NCBI GenBank assembly: GCA_033002965.1
Contig: JAURVB010014654.1
Coordinates: 1 to 64,000, forward strand
DNA from: Piper betle
Lineage: Eukaryota; Streptophyta; Magnoliopsida; Piperales; Piperaceae
DNA: 64,000 nucleotides
Direction of reading: 5' to 3'
The position numbers and the translations under genes are program-made. The stretch's first letter is position 1; the number at the start of each line of letters is the position of its first letter. Below, in pieces: positions 25,145-37,871 of the stretch. Below the pieces are notes generated by a model that searched no databases, had not been told where the DNA came from, and was given only the letters and a program-made list of their open reading frames with translations.

Positions 25145-26080
25145 CATGGTTGCATAAATCGGAATCGGAATCGGAATCAGTTTTCCAGTGAATCGGAATC
25201 GGAATCGGAATCGGTCTGAATCGGCCATGAATCGGTTCAGTTGAATCGGTCCAAATTAATTTAATCAGTTATATATAATAATTTGACAATTTATAATATA
25301 AATATATTAAAATTAAGTATTGATGTTATTTTGATATTATTCTGTGTATTATAGTTTTTGATATTTTTAAATATTTTTTAAGATTTTTTTAAATTATTTC
25401 GAATTAATTATTATTTTTGACTCGAGTTAGACTCGAGTCAACTTTTAATTACAAGAATGCCACCGTGCGATTTTTACCCCCGCCGCCACCGGCGGCCCGG
25501 TCGGCGGCGAGTCTCGCGGCGGCGATGTCGGAGGATGTCGGCAGCCCGGTCGATGTCGGCAGCCCGGCCGGACGAACCGTCGGCGGCCCGGAGCCGGCGG
25601 CGGAGTCGGCGGCGATTCGTGCGTGCCCGATTCGGTCCGGCCACGGGTGGGCGGCGACGTTGCGAGGTCGGCGGCGAGGTCGGCAGCCCGGTCGGCGGCG
25701 AGCGCGGAGTCGGGGCCGCACGGCGGAGGCGGAAACCGGGCGGCGGCGGGCGGACGAGCGGCGGCGGTGTCGGGGGAGCGGGTTTGATTTTAGGTTTTTA
25801 AAATCCAAATTACCATTTTACCCATGCTTAAATAATTTAATAAAAATCATACCTAGGGTATTTTGGTAATTTCCTAAAAAACCGATTCCGATTTAAATCG
25901 GCCGATTCCGATTCCGATTTAAATCGGTCGGAATCGGCCGAACTCGGCCGATTCCGGGGCCGATTCGGGGCCGCCCGATTCGGCCCCGAAATCGGATCGG
26001 CGCGACGCCGATCCGATTTAAATCGGCCGATTCCGCACGGAATCGGCCGATTTCGGAATCGGCCGATTTCTGCAACACTG
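25145..26080. mobile_element. Non-autonomous hAT element, copy 1 (8-bp target duplication CCTCGTAC)
   Basis: Imperfect terminal inverted repeats: left CATGGTTGCATAAATCGG, right end read inward CAGTGTTGCAGAAATCGG. Perfect 8-bp direct repeats CCTCGTAC flank it (25137-25144 and 26081-26088), the hAT hallmark. The arms are rich in GGAATC/GATTCC words. An AT-rich block, the word ACTCGAGTCAACTTTTAATTAC, a GC-rich core (about 25470-25785) and a second AT-rich block follow. It codes for nothing recognisable. It sits about 200 bp upstream of the SMC4 start and about 50 bp beyond the E2F site. Confidence 0.9.
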
Positions 26081-26088
26081 CCTCGTAC

Positions 26089-26778
26089 ACGTTGAACTAA
26101 TTTAGGAAAAATATCATACATAATTATATTTTAAAGTTTTTTTAAAAATATAGTTAATTTTACAAAATTATATTAGAAATAGTTATTTTTAAATTTTTCT
26201 TATTAATTATAATCAAATTCTATCATTTTTTAAATAATAACAAAAATACCCATAAATTTTATTTTTACTAATATGAAAATACATAATAGATAAAACTTAT
26301 ATTTTTTTATCATTACACACACATATTATACAAACATTGAATAATAGTTTGTATTTGCTAGATCACGCAGAGTCGAGCTTATCGCGGTAAGATGAGGAGC
26401 TCTTCTTAAATCCGTTATAACTCTCTCGGTTTGGGATTCTTGTTCGGCTCATGTATTTTATTTTTTCCCAGAAAAACATAGCTAGTGTCATTTTATTTGA
26501 TCCTACTATTTATAGGTAATTTTATCGTTTTTTTGAATTAATAAAATTGATGAGATCCCTTGATAAGTTTTTAAAAATGTAAGATCTAGTTCAAAAGTCA
26601 CACTTAGCGTTATCCAAAATATCCTACCCAAACCTTAGATGTACATTATGTTTTCAGAATTCTGATGCATGCATGGTAGATGGGAGCATGATGCTAACCG
26701 AGGGGCCTAGTAGATACTTATATGTGGTGCTCGATTAATGGTTAATTATGTGTTTATGATTATGAGTATAGTATCTAC
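26089..26778. other. Spacer between two hAT copies, no gene seen
   Basis: AT-rich sequence with no recognisable frame or RNA. It is probably older retroelement or intergenic DNA interrupted by both hAT copies. Confidence 0.5.
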
Positions 26779-27494
26779 CATGGTTGCATAAATCAGAATC
26801 GGAATCTGAATCGGTTTTCCAGGGAGTCGGAATCGGAATCGGAATCGGTCTAAATCAGATAGGAATCAGTCCAATTGAATCGGTCCAAATCGGTCATATA
26901 TAATAATTTGACAACTCATAAATAAATATATAAAAATTAAATATTGATGCCATTTTGATATTATTATATATATTATATTTTATGATATATTTTTTTATAT
27001 TTTTTAAGATTTTTTTAAAAATTATTTTGAATTATTTATTATTTTATACTCGAGTCAGATAATAGTCAAGTTTTAATTACAAAAATGTCACCACAGTTAA
27101 TTCTCACCCACGGTCCTTCCAAGTCGCCGCCGCGCCCCCCTCCCCCCAGACCTGACCCCATCCCCCCCCCCACCCACCCCTCCCTGCCCCTCCAGATCAT
27201 CCCCCCTGTTGCCCAGTCGCTGTCGTCGTTGCTCGCTGTCGCCGCCGTCGGGTAAGTTTAGGTTTTTAAAATTTTAATTTCAATTTTACCCTTATTTAAA
27301 TAATTGAATTAATATTATACCTAGGGCATTCGGGTAATTTACCCAAAAAACCGATTTTTCCCGATTCACCCCGATTCCGAATCCGATTTAAATCGGTTGG
27401 AATTGGGGTGACTCGGCCGAGTTGGACGCCGATTCGAGGCCAATTGATTCGGCCTCAAAATCGGATCGGCACGCTGCCGATTCGTGCAACAGTG
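26779..27494. mobile_element. Non-autonomous hAT element, copy 2
   Basis: Same family as the copy at 25145: left end CATGGTTGCATAAATCAG, right end read inward CACTGTTGCACGAATCGG, with the same arms in the same order. It is flanked by the 8-bp repeat GTATCTAC (26771-26778) and CTATCTAC (27495-27502), 7 of 8 matching. The GC-rich core (about 27110-27250) is C-rich and does not resemble the core of copy 1. Confidence 0.85.
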
Positions 27495-28478
27495 CTATCT
27501 ACTAGTGGTGTGTATCTCAGATTTCATCATGTGCATGCTCACTGTTAAGTATATTCGAATCATATCATGTCTCAAATGTGATCAGTTAGGCCCTATTCAC
27601 CACATACATATTGTCGTCAACCAGATTTTGGCTCATGCATAATACTAACATGCTATTTTTGAGTATTATGGCTTGTGTGCGTGATTAGATATGTGATTAT
27701 GATGAGGCCTTATTGACCTTATTGTGATTAGATTGCATGAGTAGAAAAGTTTCTGATTTCATTTGTGTTCTTTAATGGATAATTATTTTATCCTTAACTA
27801 TATCTTTCTGTGTTGGAGACAGAATACTCTATGGCATATATGTCTAACTTAATTCATGCAAGAATTCTTCAAGCCCTAGAGTTCTAGAACTGAAAGTCAA
27901 ATAAATATGAAGTACACTAAACTTCGTTACTTGTGTAGGTACCCAAAGTGAAGAAGAAATATAGGTTAGAGAAGCTTCTAAGCTTTGTTTTGTATGTAGA
28001 AGGGCCCATGTGAAAACCAGACAAACGAACAACCTAAAATATGTAAAATTATGTTATAAATGCTATGTATGTGATGGGAACGGGGTGGAAAACCTCCTGA
28101 ATGATTCTATGTGTGAAATATGAAATTTTAAAATGTTTTGTGTGTGATTTTATTAATTGAGGATATAAACAGGTTATGAAAAATTTTCCATCGTCCTGGT
28201 TACAAGGGAGACTCTCCCAAATTTTCTCCATGATGTTTAGTCTCTTTTGTAACTTTGACTCATCTAGGTGTCCTAATTGCATGAACCCAACCATAGGTGT
28301 TGTTACATGCATTTTGGGTTTTGTTTGCACATAAGATTCTCTCAGGTTTTCATCTTCTAACGCCTTGGGTGGTTTAGGTCCTTGTGGGTTTGTTTGCATT
28401 TTAATGAGTTATGAATTATCATCCCAAAATTTATCAATTCGATTCGGAATACTCTGTAGACCAAATTGGGGTGTTACA
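27495..28478 (-). mobile_element. Gypsy-like LTR remnant
   Basis: Read on the minus strand it starts at 28478 with TGTAACACCCCAATTTGG, then runs into a segment that is open for about 116 codons (28049-28399). Such spurious leader frames are common in long plant gypsy LTRs. The other end is not resolved. It lies directly downstream, in the minus orientation, of a gag remnant. Confidence 0.45.
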
Positions 28479-28570
28479 CAACATATGATTGGGTTTTCAA
28501 TTTGTGAATAGGAAAAGCATATACTTATTTGCCATACACAACTTTGAGGGGTTGTGGGCAATGTGTTATT

Positions 28571-29681
28571 TCAATTTTGATTCACAAAGGAATATGATGA
28601 ATTTTGATTCACAAAGGCAATTGCTCCACACTCAATCTCTAAGATTGTAATGTGATCTCTACGATTGCCATCTTTGTCGAACTTTGTAAAAGTTGGGCAC
28701 TTGCATTTTTCTGGCAAATTTTCTGTGTAAACTTCGTTAGGTAAGGGGTAGAGACGTTTTACTGCTTCACTTGGTTCTTTATCCTTATGCGCTATTAGCG
28801 CAGCAATCAATGCGGCTTGTGCAGCCATTGCAGCATTTAACTCATCAAAGTGAGCATCTTGAAGCGATACAACTAGTGTAACTGGCACTACTAGAATAGT
28901 TGTAGGATAGACTGATGGAGGGTAACTAACTGGTAGTGAAGCTACTGTGGCAAGAATTGATGGTGAAACCATTGACACCAAAGGCGGTGCTGTAGGGATG
29001 GGCACTATGGTGGTAATCGGTGGCAGAAACGTCATAGAAACTGAAGATTGGGGAATCGCAGGCTTGTACCATGGGTATGGGTACGGTGGCTAGTAGTAAG
29101 GTGGCAGTGGAAACCATGTTGAATGTGGGAGTGGACTATGTTCAGTCTGACTCAGTTGCATGGTGGAATAGTGTTGCATCCAACTTGGCTTGGACGATGA
29201 AATTATCAAAGGGGATGCTTGTGACATGGATCCTGAGACATAAGAAAACATGTTATTTACTCAAGGGGTGTTTGACAAATCCACACTGACTGGGGTGGTC
29301 GCCAAAGGCCTTTCATGTGGCACCGTAAGAATGCTTGTTATTGGTTGGTTGGTTGGCTGGTTTGTTTCGTCTAGACTTCGCCGGATTGCTGGCTGGTCCA
29401 TCTCGTCTGGACTTTGCCGGTTTGCTGGGTTGGCATCTTCTCTTTTGGACGGAGGCTTGCCTATTTAAGGTGAGTGCATCGTCAAATGCCGATTCCAATT
29501 ATCTAATCCGTACTCAAAGTTCTTCATTTGAGTTCAGGTTTTCATGTTGAAGGGTAGTTGGCTTGCCCACATTTGCAGTGGATTGTACTTGTAGTTCAGG
29601 TTGATTTGTTGCAAGCGCGTTGGAAGATTCTCCTTCACTAGCACCTTTTTGTTTTACAAAATTCCTTGTCTCGGGGGCCAT
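28571..29681 (-). pseudogene. Retrotransposon gag remnant (Ty3/gypsy-like)
   Basis: A minus-strand frame probably began at the ATG at 29681 (MAPETRNFVKQKGASEGESS), 30-70 bp downstream of the leader-like word GCGACTCCACTAGGGAC that often precedes gag in plant gypsy elements. The larger open part (28571-29035) ends in text matching the gag N-terminal region: KCKCPTFTKFDKDGNRRDHI (family pattern 'P-F-KFDG-GDP-DHI'). Stops separate the pieces. No pol follows before an LTR start at 28478, so the element is internally deleted. Confidence 0.5.
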
Positions 29682-30500
29682 CTTTTTGTCTACAATATCT
29701 CTTCAAAGTGCACTGCTACCTCTCGACGGTCCCTAGTGGAGTCGCAAAAATTATATATTCAGGTGTAGGATCGCCGCCCATGCGGATCTCATTTTTTTCG
29801 ACCTGGGTTTGAGAGTTCGGTGGGACCGAGGTGCCCTTCTCGCGAAAAGAGATAGTGCGATAAAAATAGAAAATGTTACAAACATGAAAATAACACGAAG
29901 GAATTTTTTACGTAGTTCTTTAGGGTTCAGCTTGAATCCCTGAGTCAGTCAACCGTGAGATTGGTACTCACAATCTACTAATTTTTAACTTTTTTACAAA
30001 TTACATATCATAGTGGAATTTTGCCACTTAAATCGACTTCATACATAATTTATCCCTTAAACACTTAAAAGCTTCTATTTGTAGTATTCCCAAAAAATTC
30101 ACCGTTGTGCCAGTTTAGCTAGAGTTGCAAATCAGTAGAGTACATGGGCAATTATCCAATTCGGTGTACCAATTCAAATTTGGGTTGTAGATGGGTCACA
30201 GACACAGTTGCAAGTCCGGGTCTATTCAATTCGTGAGCTAGCTAGATATAATCGCGGATCTAACAGCAATTTTTTGGGATAGTGATCAGCAAACTCGGAT
30301 TTAGTGGGCTGAAGCAGGCGTGCTTACTGACCAAAGCTTAACCAGGTCTGGCAACTCCTCCTCGACGTTTCTTCTTCTTCTCCGTTTCTTAGCAGCAACA
30401 CCGCCGGCTTTGGGCTGTCATTCCGGCGACCAGCAGCAAAGCTAGTTCGGCGTGGATTGTTAACCATCTGGGCTTGATGAGGCTACGGAAAGGTAAAACC
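29682..30500. other. Unassigned, probably retroelement leader/intergenic
   Basis: No coding signal. It contains the leader-like word near 29735-29752 and AT-rich sequence. Its GC content rises from about 30340 into the degenerate repeat region. Confidence 0.4.
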
Positions 30501-33400
30501 TTTGATGGTAATCCTCAATGCAAATCTCCGGACTTCTTCACGACGACGGCAATACTGGTCGTGGCGAGATGCTCCAGGCAGCAACTTCCTGAGTTTTTTC
30601 GGCAACAATGGTGACAAACTCGGGCAAGACTTGATTTGGGTTTGTAGATCACTTCGCCAACTTCATGTTGTTGACTACTTCAGGGCCAGGAAAGACCGGC
30701 GTGTGTCGGAAATTGGCCGTGAAATCAGCTCTCCGCGGCTGTTTTCTGTTGCTAAATCCTCCGTTATCACCTTATCCAATCAACCATGTCTTAATTTTTT
30801 TCTGGCGACAGTGAAAACTTAATCCGATGGGACTCGACTTGGGTTTGTAGCATGGTTGTAAAAATCGGAATCGGAATCGGAATCGGTTTTCGAAGGAGTC
30901 GGAATCGGAATCGGAATCGGTCTAAATCGGACAGGAATCGGTTTAGTTAAATTGGCCTAAATCGGTCTTATACACAAATTTTAACTTAATCAAAATTAGT
31001 GGGTTATTAGTATAGAATATGTCATTTTGATATAATTTTCATGTTATAATATGTATTATATTTTATGATATTTTTTCATATTTTTTTGGATTTTTTTAAA
31101 ATTATTTGGAGTTAGTTATTATTTTTAACTCGAGTCGGAGTCGAGTCAACTTTTAATTACGAGAATGCCACTTATATTTCATCCCTTGTTCTCCCCTGCC
31201 GCCGCTGCCGTGCCCCGCCCTGCCCCACAGTCGCCGCCGCCCCGCCTCCCTAGCCCTGCCGCCCTGTCAGCCCCCCTCACCCCCGGTCCCACCCCGTCGC
31301 TGCCCTATTGCCTCGTCGCCCCCTCTTCTTGCCTTCCGCCCCGCCTCGCCGCCCTCGCAGCTTGCCCCGCCCCACCTTGCCGCCCGGCCCCGCCCTCGCA
31401 GCTTGCCCTGCACTGCCTCGCCACCCCGTCGCCTCCCTCGCCGTTCGCCCTCGCCTCCGTCGCCGCCCCGTCCCACGCTGCCGTTGCCCCCCAACCCCGG
31501 CCCCCCCGGTCGCCCGTCACCGCCCTTGCCGCCACCCCGCCGCCGGGCCGGAATCGGTCGATTCGAGGCCGGGAATGACCAGTGCTGGTGGGAAAAAATC
31601 CTCAAAATCCACTGTTTGCTACTGCTTCTGCTCTATTTTCTCCCTTTTTCCGGTGGGTAATTTCCTGATAAAATTCTAGTGACAACAATTTCAAACTCCG
31701 GTGAGATTCGATTTGGGTTTGTAAGTCACTTTGCCAGATTCATGTTGGCGGCTACTCAGGGCCGGGAACGACTGGAGTTGGTCGGAAAACTACCGCACAA
31801 TCAGAACTCCGCGACGGTTTTCTGCTTCAATCTCCTATGTTTTCTGCCTTATCCGATCAACCACTTCTTGACAAAATTCCAGCGATGGTGGAAACTGAAT
31901 ACGGTTGGAATCAACTTGGGTTTGTAGATCACTTAACTGGATTCATGTGGGTGGCTACTTTGGGGCCTGTAACGACTGGCGTTGGTCAAAAAATTGTCAT
32001 AAAATCTGTCTGTCGCTGCTGCCTCAACCTCTTCAATGCTCTGTTTTCTGTCATCTTCGGTGGGCGATTTCCTGGCCAAATTTCCGAGATAGCAAGAGTT
32101 TCCGGCGGCACGTTTGGGTTGTGTTGTATCGGGGGGTTATTAGAGCTCCACACCGGTGGTCTTGGGCATCGCCGGAGATGTTGCTCCAACGAGGGGGATC
32201 CTCCCTTTCTCCCTCTAATCGATCTCAGTTCCACTGCCAGACTCCGACAAAGCAGGGGTGTGGCGACCTGGGCACTTCTTCTCAGTTGGGCATAGGCAAA
32301 CTCCTCCTTCCCTTGGCGAGCGGAGATGGTGATGGGCTTCCGGCAACCAATGATGGCTATGTGGTGGCAGCAATGAAACTCCGGCAGGGGCTCCTTGGGG
32401 ATATTGATGGACTTCCAAACGGCAACGATTCTTAGCGAGATATAGTAGCAACCGGCAGGAAGATGGCGGGCTTCCCCCTTTGGCTGGACGAGGCTCCACG
32501 GCCCTGGTCCGACAGTGTCTCGGCAGGGGAGCAACTTGATGGATTTCCTTTTCTACGACACAACAACAAGAATTCCTCCTAATCCGTCCCCTGTTTTTAC
32601 CTTCAACAAAGAAAAAATTTCCTTTCGAGTAGACACACTGCAGCGAGGCTTCACGACGGCGAGCACATGGTAGGCGGTAAGACTTCGGCAGCGCCAAGCT
32701 CTGGCAAAGGGCAGCTTTTGTTGGCAGGTCTGGATGACAAAAACTCCTTGCTTCTCCCCTGTTTTTATGGTGGTCACTCAGCGGCAACAATTCTTCTGGA
32801 ATTCTTGGTTCAATGAGGATTTCAGCGAGGCTGCACAACAGAAATGAGGCTGGACTCCGGGGATGTGGCGGCCTTCCTCTCCCTTGCTCACAACTTCACA
32901 AGTCTAGGGCTCGAAGGGGATTTTAGAAGCAACTTCTTGGCAAGGCTTCATGGTGGCGTAGATGATCAGCTAGCAGTGACAATATCTCTTCTTTGACAAT
33001 GCTCCATTTGGGTGCAAAGCTCTGTCCTTTAGCACCGTAACAGCAAGTTGGCAGCGGCGCAGGGTGGGACAGCAATGATCAGTGAGGAAGAATGCAGTCC
33101 CTTCTCTCAAAACTGATTGGCAGCGCGATTTCCTCCAGCATGTGCAACAGTTGCAAGGCAGGTTTCAACTCCAAGGCTCATCAATAAACGGGGATGGGTC
33201 TCCTTTTTTGCGGCATAGCAATAGATGGCAGGGGCACTTCAAACTATGCACCGATAGATGGGTCCGGGTCAAGGAGATGACTCCGGCGAGGCTCCTCCTG
33301 CTCTGTCTTCTTTTCTGCTTCTTCTACCTTCTCCTTTCTTCGATTCAACAAGCCCCCTGTTCTTCCGGTTAATGTAGTACCTTTATAGATTTCTCCCCTC
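30500..33400. repeat. Degenerate direct repeats, interrupted by a hAT copy
   Basis: Blocks starting 'TTGGGTTTGTAGATCACTT' recur near 30638, 31713 and 31917 and continue in parallel (GGCTACT..GGGCC..AACGACTGG..TTGGTC, then 'TTTTCTG'), giving about 200-bp degenerate units. A fourth partial unit resumes at about 31575, right after a truncated hAT copy. Farther right (32150-33370) similar GGCGAGGCT/GGCAACAA words recur. Open frames here are short and unrecognised. It may be the leader or LTR of an old element. Confidence 0.45.
30851..31575. mobile_element. Non-autonomous hAT element, copy 3 (right end lost)
   Basis: The left end CATGGTTGTAAAAATCGG and the following GGAATC-rich arm, AT block, ACTCGAGTC.GAGTCAACTTTTAATTAC word and a C-rich core match the copies at 25145 and 26779. 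The right arm stops near 31572 (GGTCGATTCGAGGCC) without a terminal inverted repeat; the sequence then continues as a host repeat unit. The right end was therefore deleted. Confidence 0.75.
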
Positions 33401-34750
33401 TACAGTTCCTGATTACGGCCATTGAATCCTCACCTGTCTAACTATTTTTGGTTCCTCACTTTAAACGCCTAAAATCCTCACCAGCAGTTCTTATCTTCTC
33501 CTTCTTATTTTGGAACCACCGTGACTTTTTCTTCGAGGCATAGGAATCATCCACATAACTGGATAAGTACCATCCACGTAATAGGATATGTGCAAATCTT
33601 GTGCAAACACTAATGTGTCGCAAGGATTCTGAAGTTGAGAAAACTTCGATCAGGCTTCGATCATTAGTTCGGCAATCAAAGTTGAGTTGGCAAGTTTTAA
33701 GTGAATATTCTGTTGGCCCTCAATCAATCGTTATACAAAATTTGTCAAAATAAGCGGTCGCAAAAAGCAAAAAGGGCGGGGGGGGGGGGGGGGTTAGGGC
33801 CTGAGGGAGTGTGTTTGAACACCTCTTTCTATTACCCTAGACTCTCTTGGATAAAATTAAGAATAACAAGATTGTGTTAGGAGTGATATACCTATTAGCT
33901 TGTTTTCCTAGATGGTTTATTGTGTACCAAGGAGAGTGCTTTGTGTCTAAGGCTGCTCAAGTGCATTTGAGCTAATTGTAATCTTCCTAGGTGTGGGGAG
34001 AGTGTGAGAGGCATATTCCTTAGAGAAGGGGGTGTTTAGCTTGGATACTCCCTTAGTTGAAGGTGTGAGCACGTAAAAGGAAGTAGCTTCAAGGTGGTGG
34101 AACTAAAAGGAGGGTACTTGGAGCCGGTTCACTAAGGATCCTTGACACTTGACGTTGGAGAAAGGAGGTTTATTGCGGATCCAAGGGTGTTTGAAGTGAA
34201 AGCTTCTTTGAAACTTGTGAAGTGCTTGTGAAGGAGGCCTTAGCTTGTTGCTTGTAAGTTGTACAAGTGGTTTGCCATAATGAAGTTACAAAGACCTACC
34301 TAACTAAAGAACTTGATAGGATAGCAAAGAAGTACTAGCTAGGAACCTTTTTAAAAATTATTTGTATCTTCTCTCTTCTTCTATTTTTTTGCTTATTCTC
34401 ATTTACTTTCACTTGTTTTAACACACTTCATTTAGCTCTCTTATGTTTGACAAGTTCGCTTTAGAGAGCTAAGTGAATTAAACTCAAAGCCACTCAATGC
34501 ACTTGTATGGTTTGATCTATCCACCAAAGCAGGTGACTCTGTGGCTTTAGTCTTGTATTGCCTCACACACCATCTTTTGTTTTGGTTCGTTTATATTGGT
34601 TATTGTCTTACTATATTGTAACTTGTACTTCTTTTTGTTACATCTCTTTGTGATCAAATCATTTCCACTTAGTTGTCCACTTGCGGTTTTAGCAATGGTT
34701 TAAGTATCATGAGGATCTAACTCTTTTATTGAGTATGCAGTAAACACTCT
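33401..34750. other. Unassigned stretch upstream of the copia remnant
   Basis: It contains a 16-18 base G run at about 33777-33794 and AT-rich to purine-rich text without a recognisable frame. It could be the LTR, leader or lost gag part of the copia element that follows; no LTR boundary could be fixed. Confidence 0.35.
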
Positions 34751-34759
34751 CCCATGTAA

Positions 34760-36296
34760 ATGCCTTCAAATGTGACCTATTCCACCAAAAAACAATCTTC
34801 TTGTCCTAATCCTGCTATCTCCCTACCAATTTCAGTTCATGACCATCCTCCAACTTCATCTACGTCAGTGTTTGATCCCCACTCATCTCTTACTACAAAA
34901 TTTCTTAGTTTTCCCATTGTCTATATGTACATGCATAAACTCAATGAGTCCACTGTTGTGCCAAAAACACTCCCAATTTCATTGGTTCAGGTAATGCTTC
35001 TTGCATTGTGAATATAACCTATTTGTCTTCTAGAATACCTGCAAATTATGATGAGGTTGCAAGCCAAGTTGGATGAAGGCTATGAAGGAGGCGATTGTTG
35101 CTCTACAGAACAATCAGACATGGTCACTCACCTCTCTTCCCCTAGGTTAGAAACTTGTTGGATGTCGTTGGATTTACACAATTAAGCATCAACCTGATGC
35201 CTCAGTGGAAAAACTTAAAATAAGAGTGGTTGCTAAGGGCTTTAGTCAGACAGTTGGCTTGATTTCAATGAGACATTCTCATTGGTGGCTAAATTAAACT
35301 TTGTAGTAGTACTCTTATCCTTGGTGGTAAATCTAGATTGGCCTTTATTCCAACTTGACGTCAAAAATGTATTTCTTCATGGTGACCTCCATGAAGAAGT
35401 GTATACACAGCAATCGCCTGAGTTTGTTGTTGAGGAGGAATGTCATAATAGAAGGTAATCTATTATTTTAAACAATCTCCAAGGGCGTGGTTTGACAAAT
35501 TTAGTGAGATACTGGTAAAATTTGGTTCCTTGAGATGCATATCAGATTATTCTACGTTTGTCAAGACTATATTCAAGGGATACATTTTCTTAATTGTTTA
35601 TGTGGACGATGTAATCATTTATAGCTGAGACTTTGTTGGGATACAAGCAACTACGGATTGGTTACAGTCCAAAGTTAATATTAAAGCCCTAGGACACTTG
35701 CAGTATTTATTGGGAATCGAATTGTATTCTACCACTTTATGCAGACTCCTAGAATTCCTCACTGGAGTGAAACATTGAGAATATTGAGATATCTCAAGAA
35801 GTGTCTTGGACAAGGGCTATTCTCATAGCAAAAAAAAAGCAAGAAAATATCTGGACATTCAAAGATATGTGGATGTAGATTGGACAGGATCTACTCTGGA
35901 TCAAAAGTCCACTTCTGGATATTGTATAAGCTTGGGCGGTGATGTGGTCATTTGGGTGGTAAAAGCAAATTGTTGTGGCTAGGTCTAGCATCAAAGTAGT
36001 GTATAGGGCTATGGCTAAAGCTGCTACATAGGTGGTTTGGATGAAAGAACTACTTCTAGAGATAGGGTTTCCAATTTCTGAATCAATAAAGTTATGATAT
36101 GACAACCAAGCTACAATACATATTACAAAAATCCTGTATTTCACGAGAGGACGAAGCATAATGAGATCAATTGCCACTACATTCCGGATAAGGCTAAAGA
36201 GAAAATAATCTCTTTGAAATATGTAAAAACCAATCAACAAGGTGGCAGATATTATGACAAAACCTTTACCCAAAGATAAACGTAAGGATTTGTTGT
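34760..36296 (+). pseudogene. Ty1/copia pol remnant (reverse transcriptase, RNase H), left part
   Basis: Plus-strand pieces in copia order: MKEAIVALQNNQTWSL (about 35085), a RWIYTIKHQPDASVEKLKIR block with VVAKGFSQ (about 35165-35245), FQLDVKNVFLHGDLHEEVYT (about 35348-35405), SPRAWFDKFSEIL, the catalytic IVYVDDVI (YVDD codons 35599-35610), ALGHLQYLLGIEL (about 35685), then the RNase H region DVDWTGSTLDQKSTSGYC (about 35872-35925). Many stops and frame changes show it is dead. It is cut at 36296 by a solo LTR and resumes at 49663. Confidence 0.85.
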
Positions 36297-37559
36297 TGTA
36301 CCACCCTGATTTTGGTTTACTGAAGAACCGAATCAGAAATATTACAATTGAGTCGAGTCATGTTTAAAGCTCCTAATCTGTAAGAGTTAATTAATAATAT
36401 AGATCAAAACAACCCTCTTAGCATCTCAAGAATGGAAGACATTACTAAATAAACATAAAAACTTATCAAATATAAATAAAAGTATGAAAAAAAAAATTAC
36501 TCTAAGCTTAACTATGTGCCGTGTTTATCTATCCTCCCACCAAAGCCGACTTAGGAATGCAAGACTTGCATATATAATATAAAAAATTTCAATAACGAGT
36601 ATTACTAGTCAAAAAAATAAGTAGTACAAACTAGCAAGTGGAATATGATATTCCACGAGAAAAGAAAACAATATACATATTCTATGTGTGAACTTTCGAA
36701 TGGCATCTATTGAGGAGCCACCAAGCTGTAGACCCAAGAGCATCCTAAACTGAGTGGTTTGTTGATGCCTCTCTTGGCATTTTCTCATTTTTTTCTGATC
36801 CCTTGGGACTACCAATAAATCCAAAGCTCTATCCTTTCCTCCATATATCTCCTGGCCCTCAGCACAAAAATTGATTACTCTCAGATAGTTGCCTTTAGCA
36901 CCTTTGAAACCACATGTCAGGATGTGCGTTGTACTAAATAGTACCCGTAAACCTCAATGTTTCTTTGGGTAAGGAATCCAAAACGTGAAGTTGTCAGGAT
37001 CCTTCGAGAATGGAACAACCCTCTCACTAATCTAAAGTCTGCTGTAACTAGCACATGCACGTACTCATGATATGTGCGAGTCAGTTTCACCATCTCTCGT
37101 CTTACTGAAAACTTGATAAAATTATATATATGCCTAAGAAATAGGCTCAGAAGGTAACTTGCTGTGGTTCTTATTTTCAAAATCAGACTATAAGGATCTC
37201 ATCCGCGAGGGTTATTAATCATGTGAAAGTAAAAAATGTCTATGTGGCCCGTTTTAAGTGGGGTCCGATAAAACAACCATTTAACATATCTTATGATCTA
37301 AAAATTAAATCAATGATAGCATATAATGAAAAAAATATGAAAAGTCATAATAGATTTGTGGTCCAAACTCCAAGCGTGTCGATACATCTAGGCAAGCTTG
37401 GACTCCGAGACTTATATCGAAACCCACTTCTAAGTAAAAGACTAACAGCTCAATATAATGCATAATTATAGTGTGTGCTCACCTCATGAAGAACATCACA
37501 ATAAATAACAATGCTAAAGAAATCTACAACTAAAAATATGGCATGCAAATTAAGACATA

Positions 37560-37840
37560 ATATGAAAAATGACTAATAAAAAATAAATAAATAAATAAAC
37601 TCATAGATAAATAGATAAATAATAAATGTATGAAAATAAATAATACTCTAATCATAAAATAAAATCAATGGTGTTAGTAACCATAAAAATAATTAAATAA
37701 ATGAATACAAAATAATTTAATAAATAAATAAATAAATAAACCAATAGTTAATATTAATTAATCATTAATAATAATAGTATAACTATTTAATACAAGAATA
37801 CATAATTAAACACAAATAAATAACAACATACACACAATGA

Positions 37841-37871
<31 letters not shown>

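Noticed and set aside
25417..26121. GC-rich frames of 114-150 codons next to SMC4
   Set aside because: They are inside the non-autonomous hAT copy 1 and cross its core and arm; Arg/Pro-rich translations without any family resemblance.
31165..31679. Pro/Ala-rich frames of 85-137 codons
   Set aside because: They come from the C-rich core of hAT copy 3 and differ from the cores of its sister copies, so they are not conserved coding sequence.
33777..33794. Long G homopolymer as a biological signal
   Set aside because: A single mononucleotide run between unassigned retroelement pieces; its length is unreliable and no structure surrounds it.
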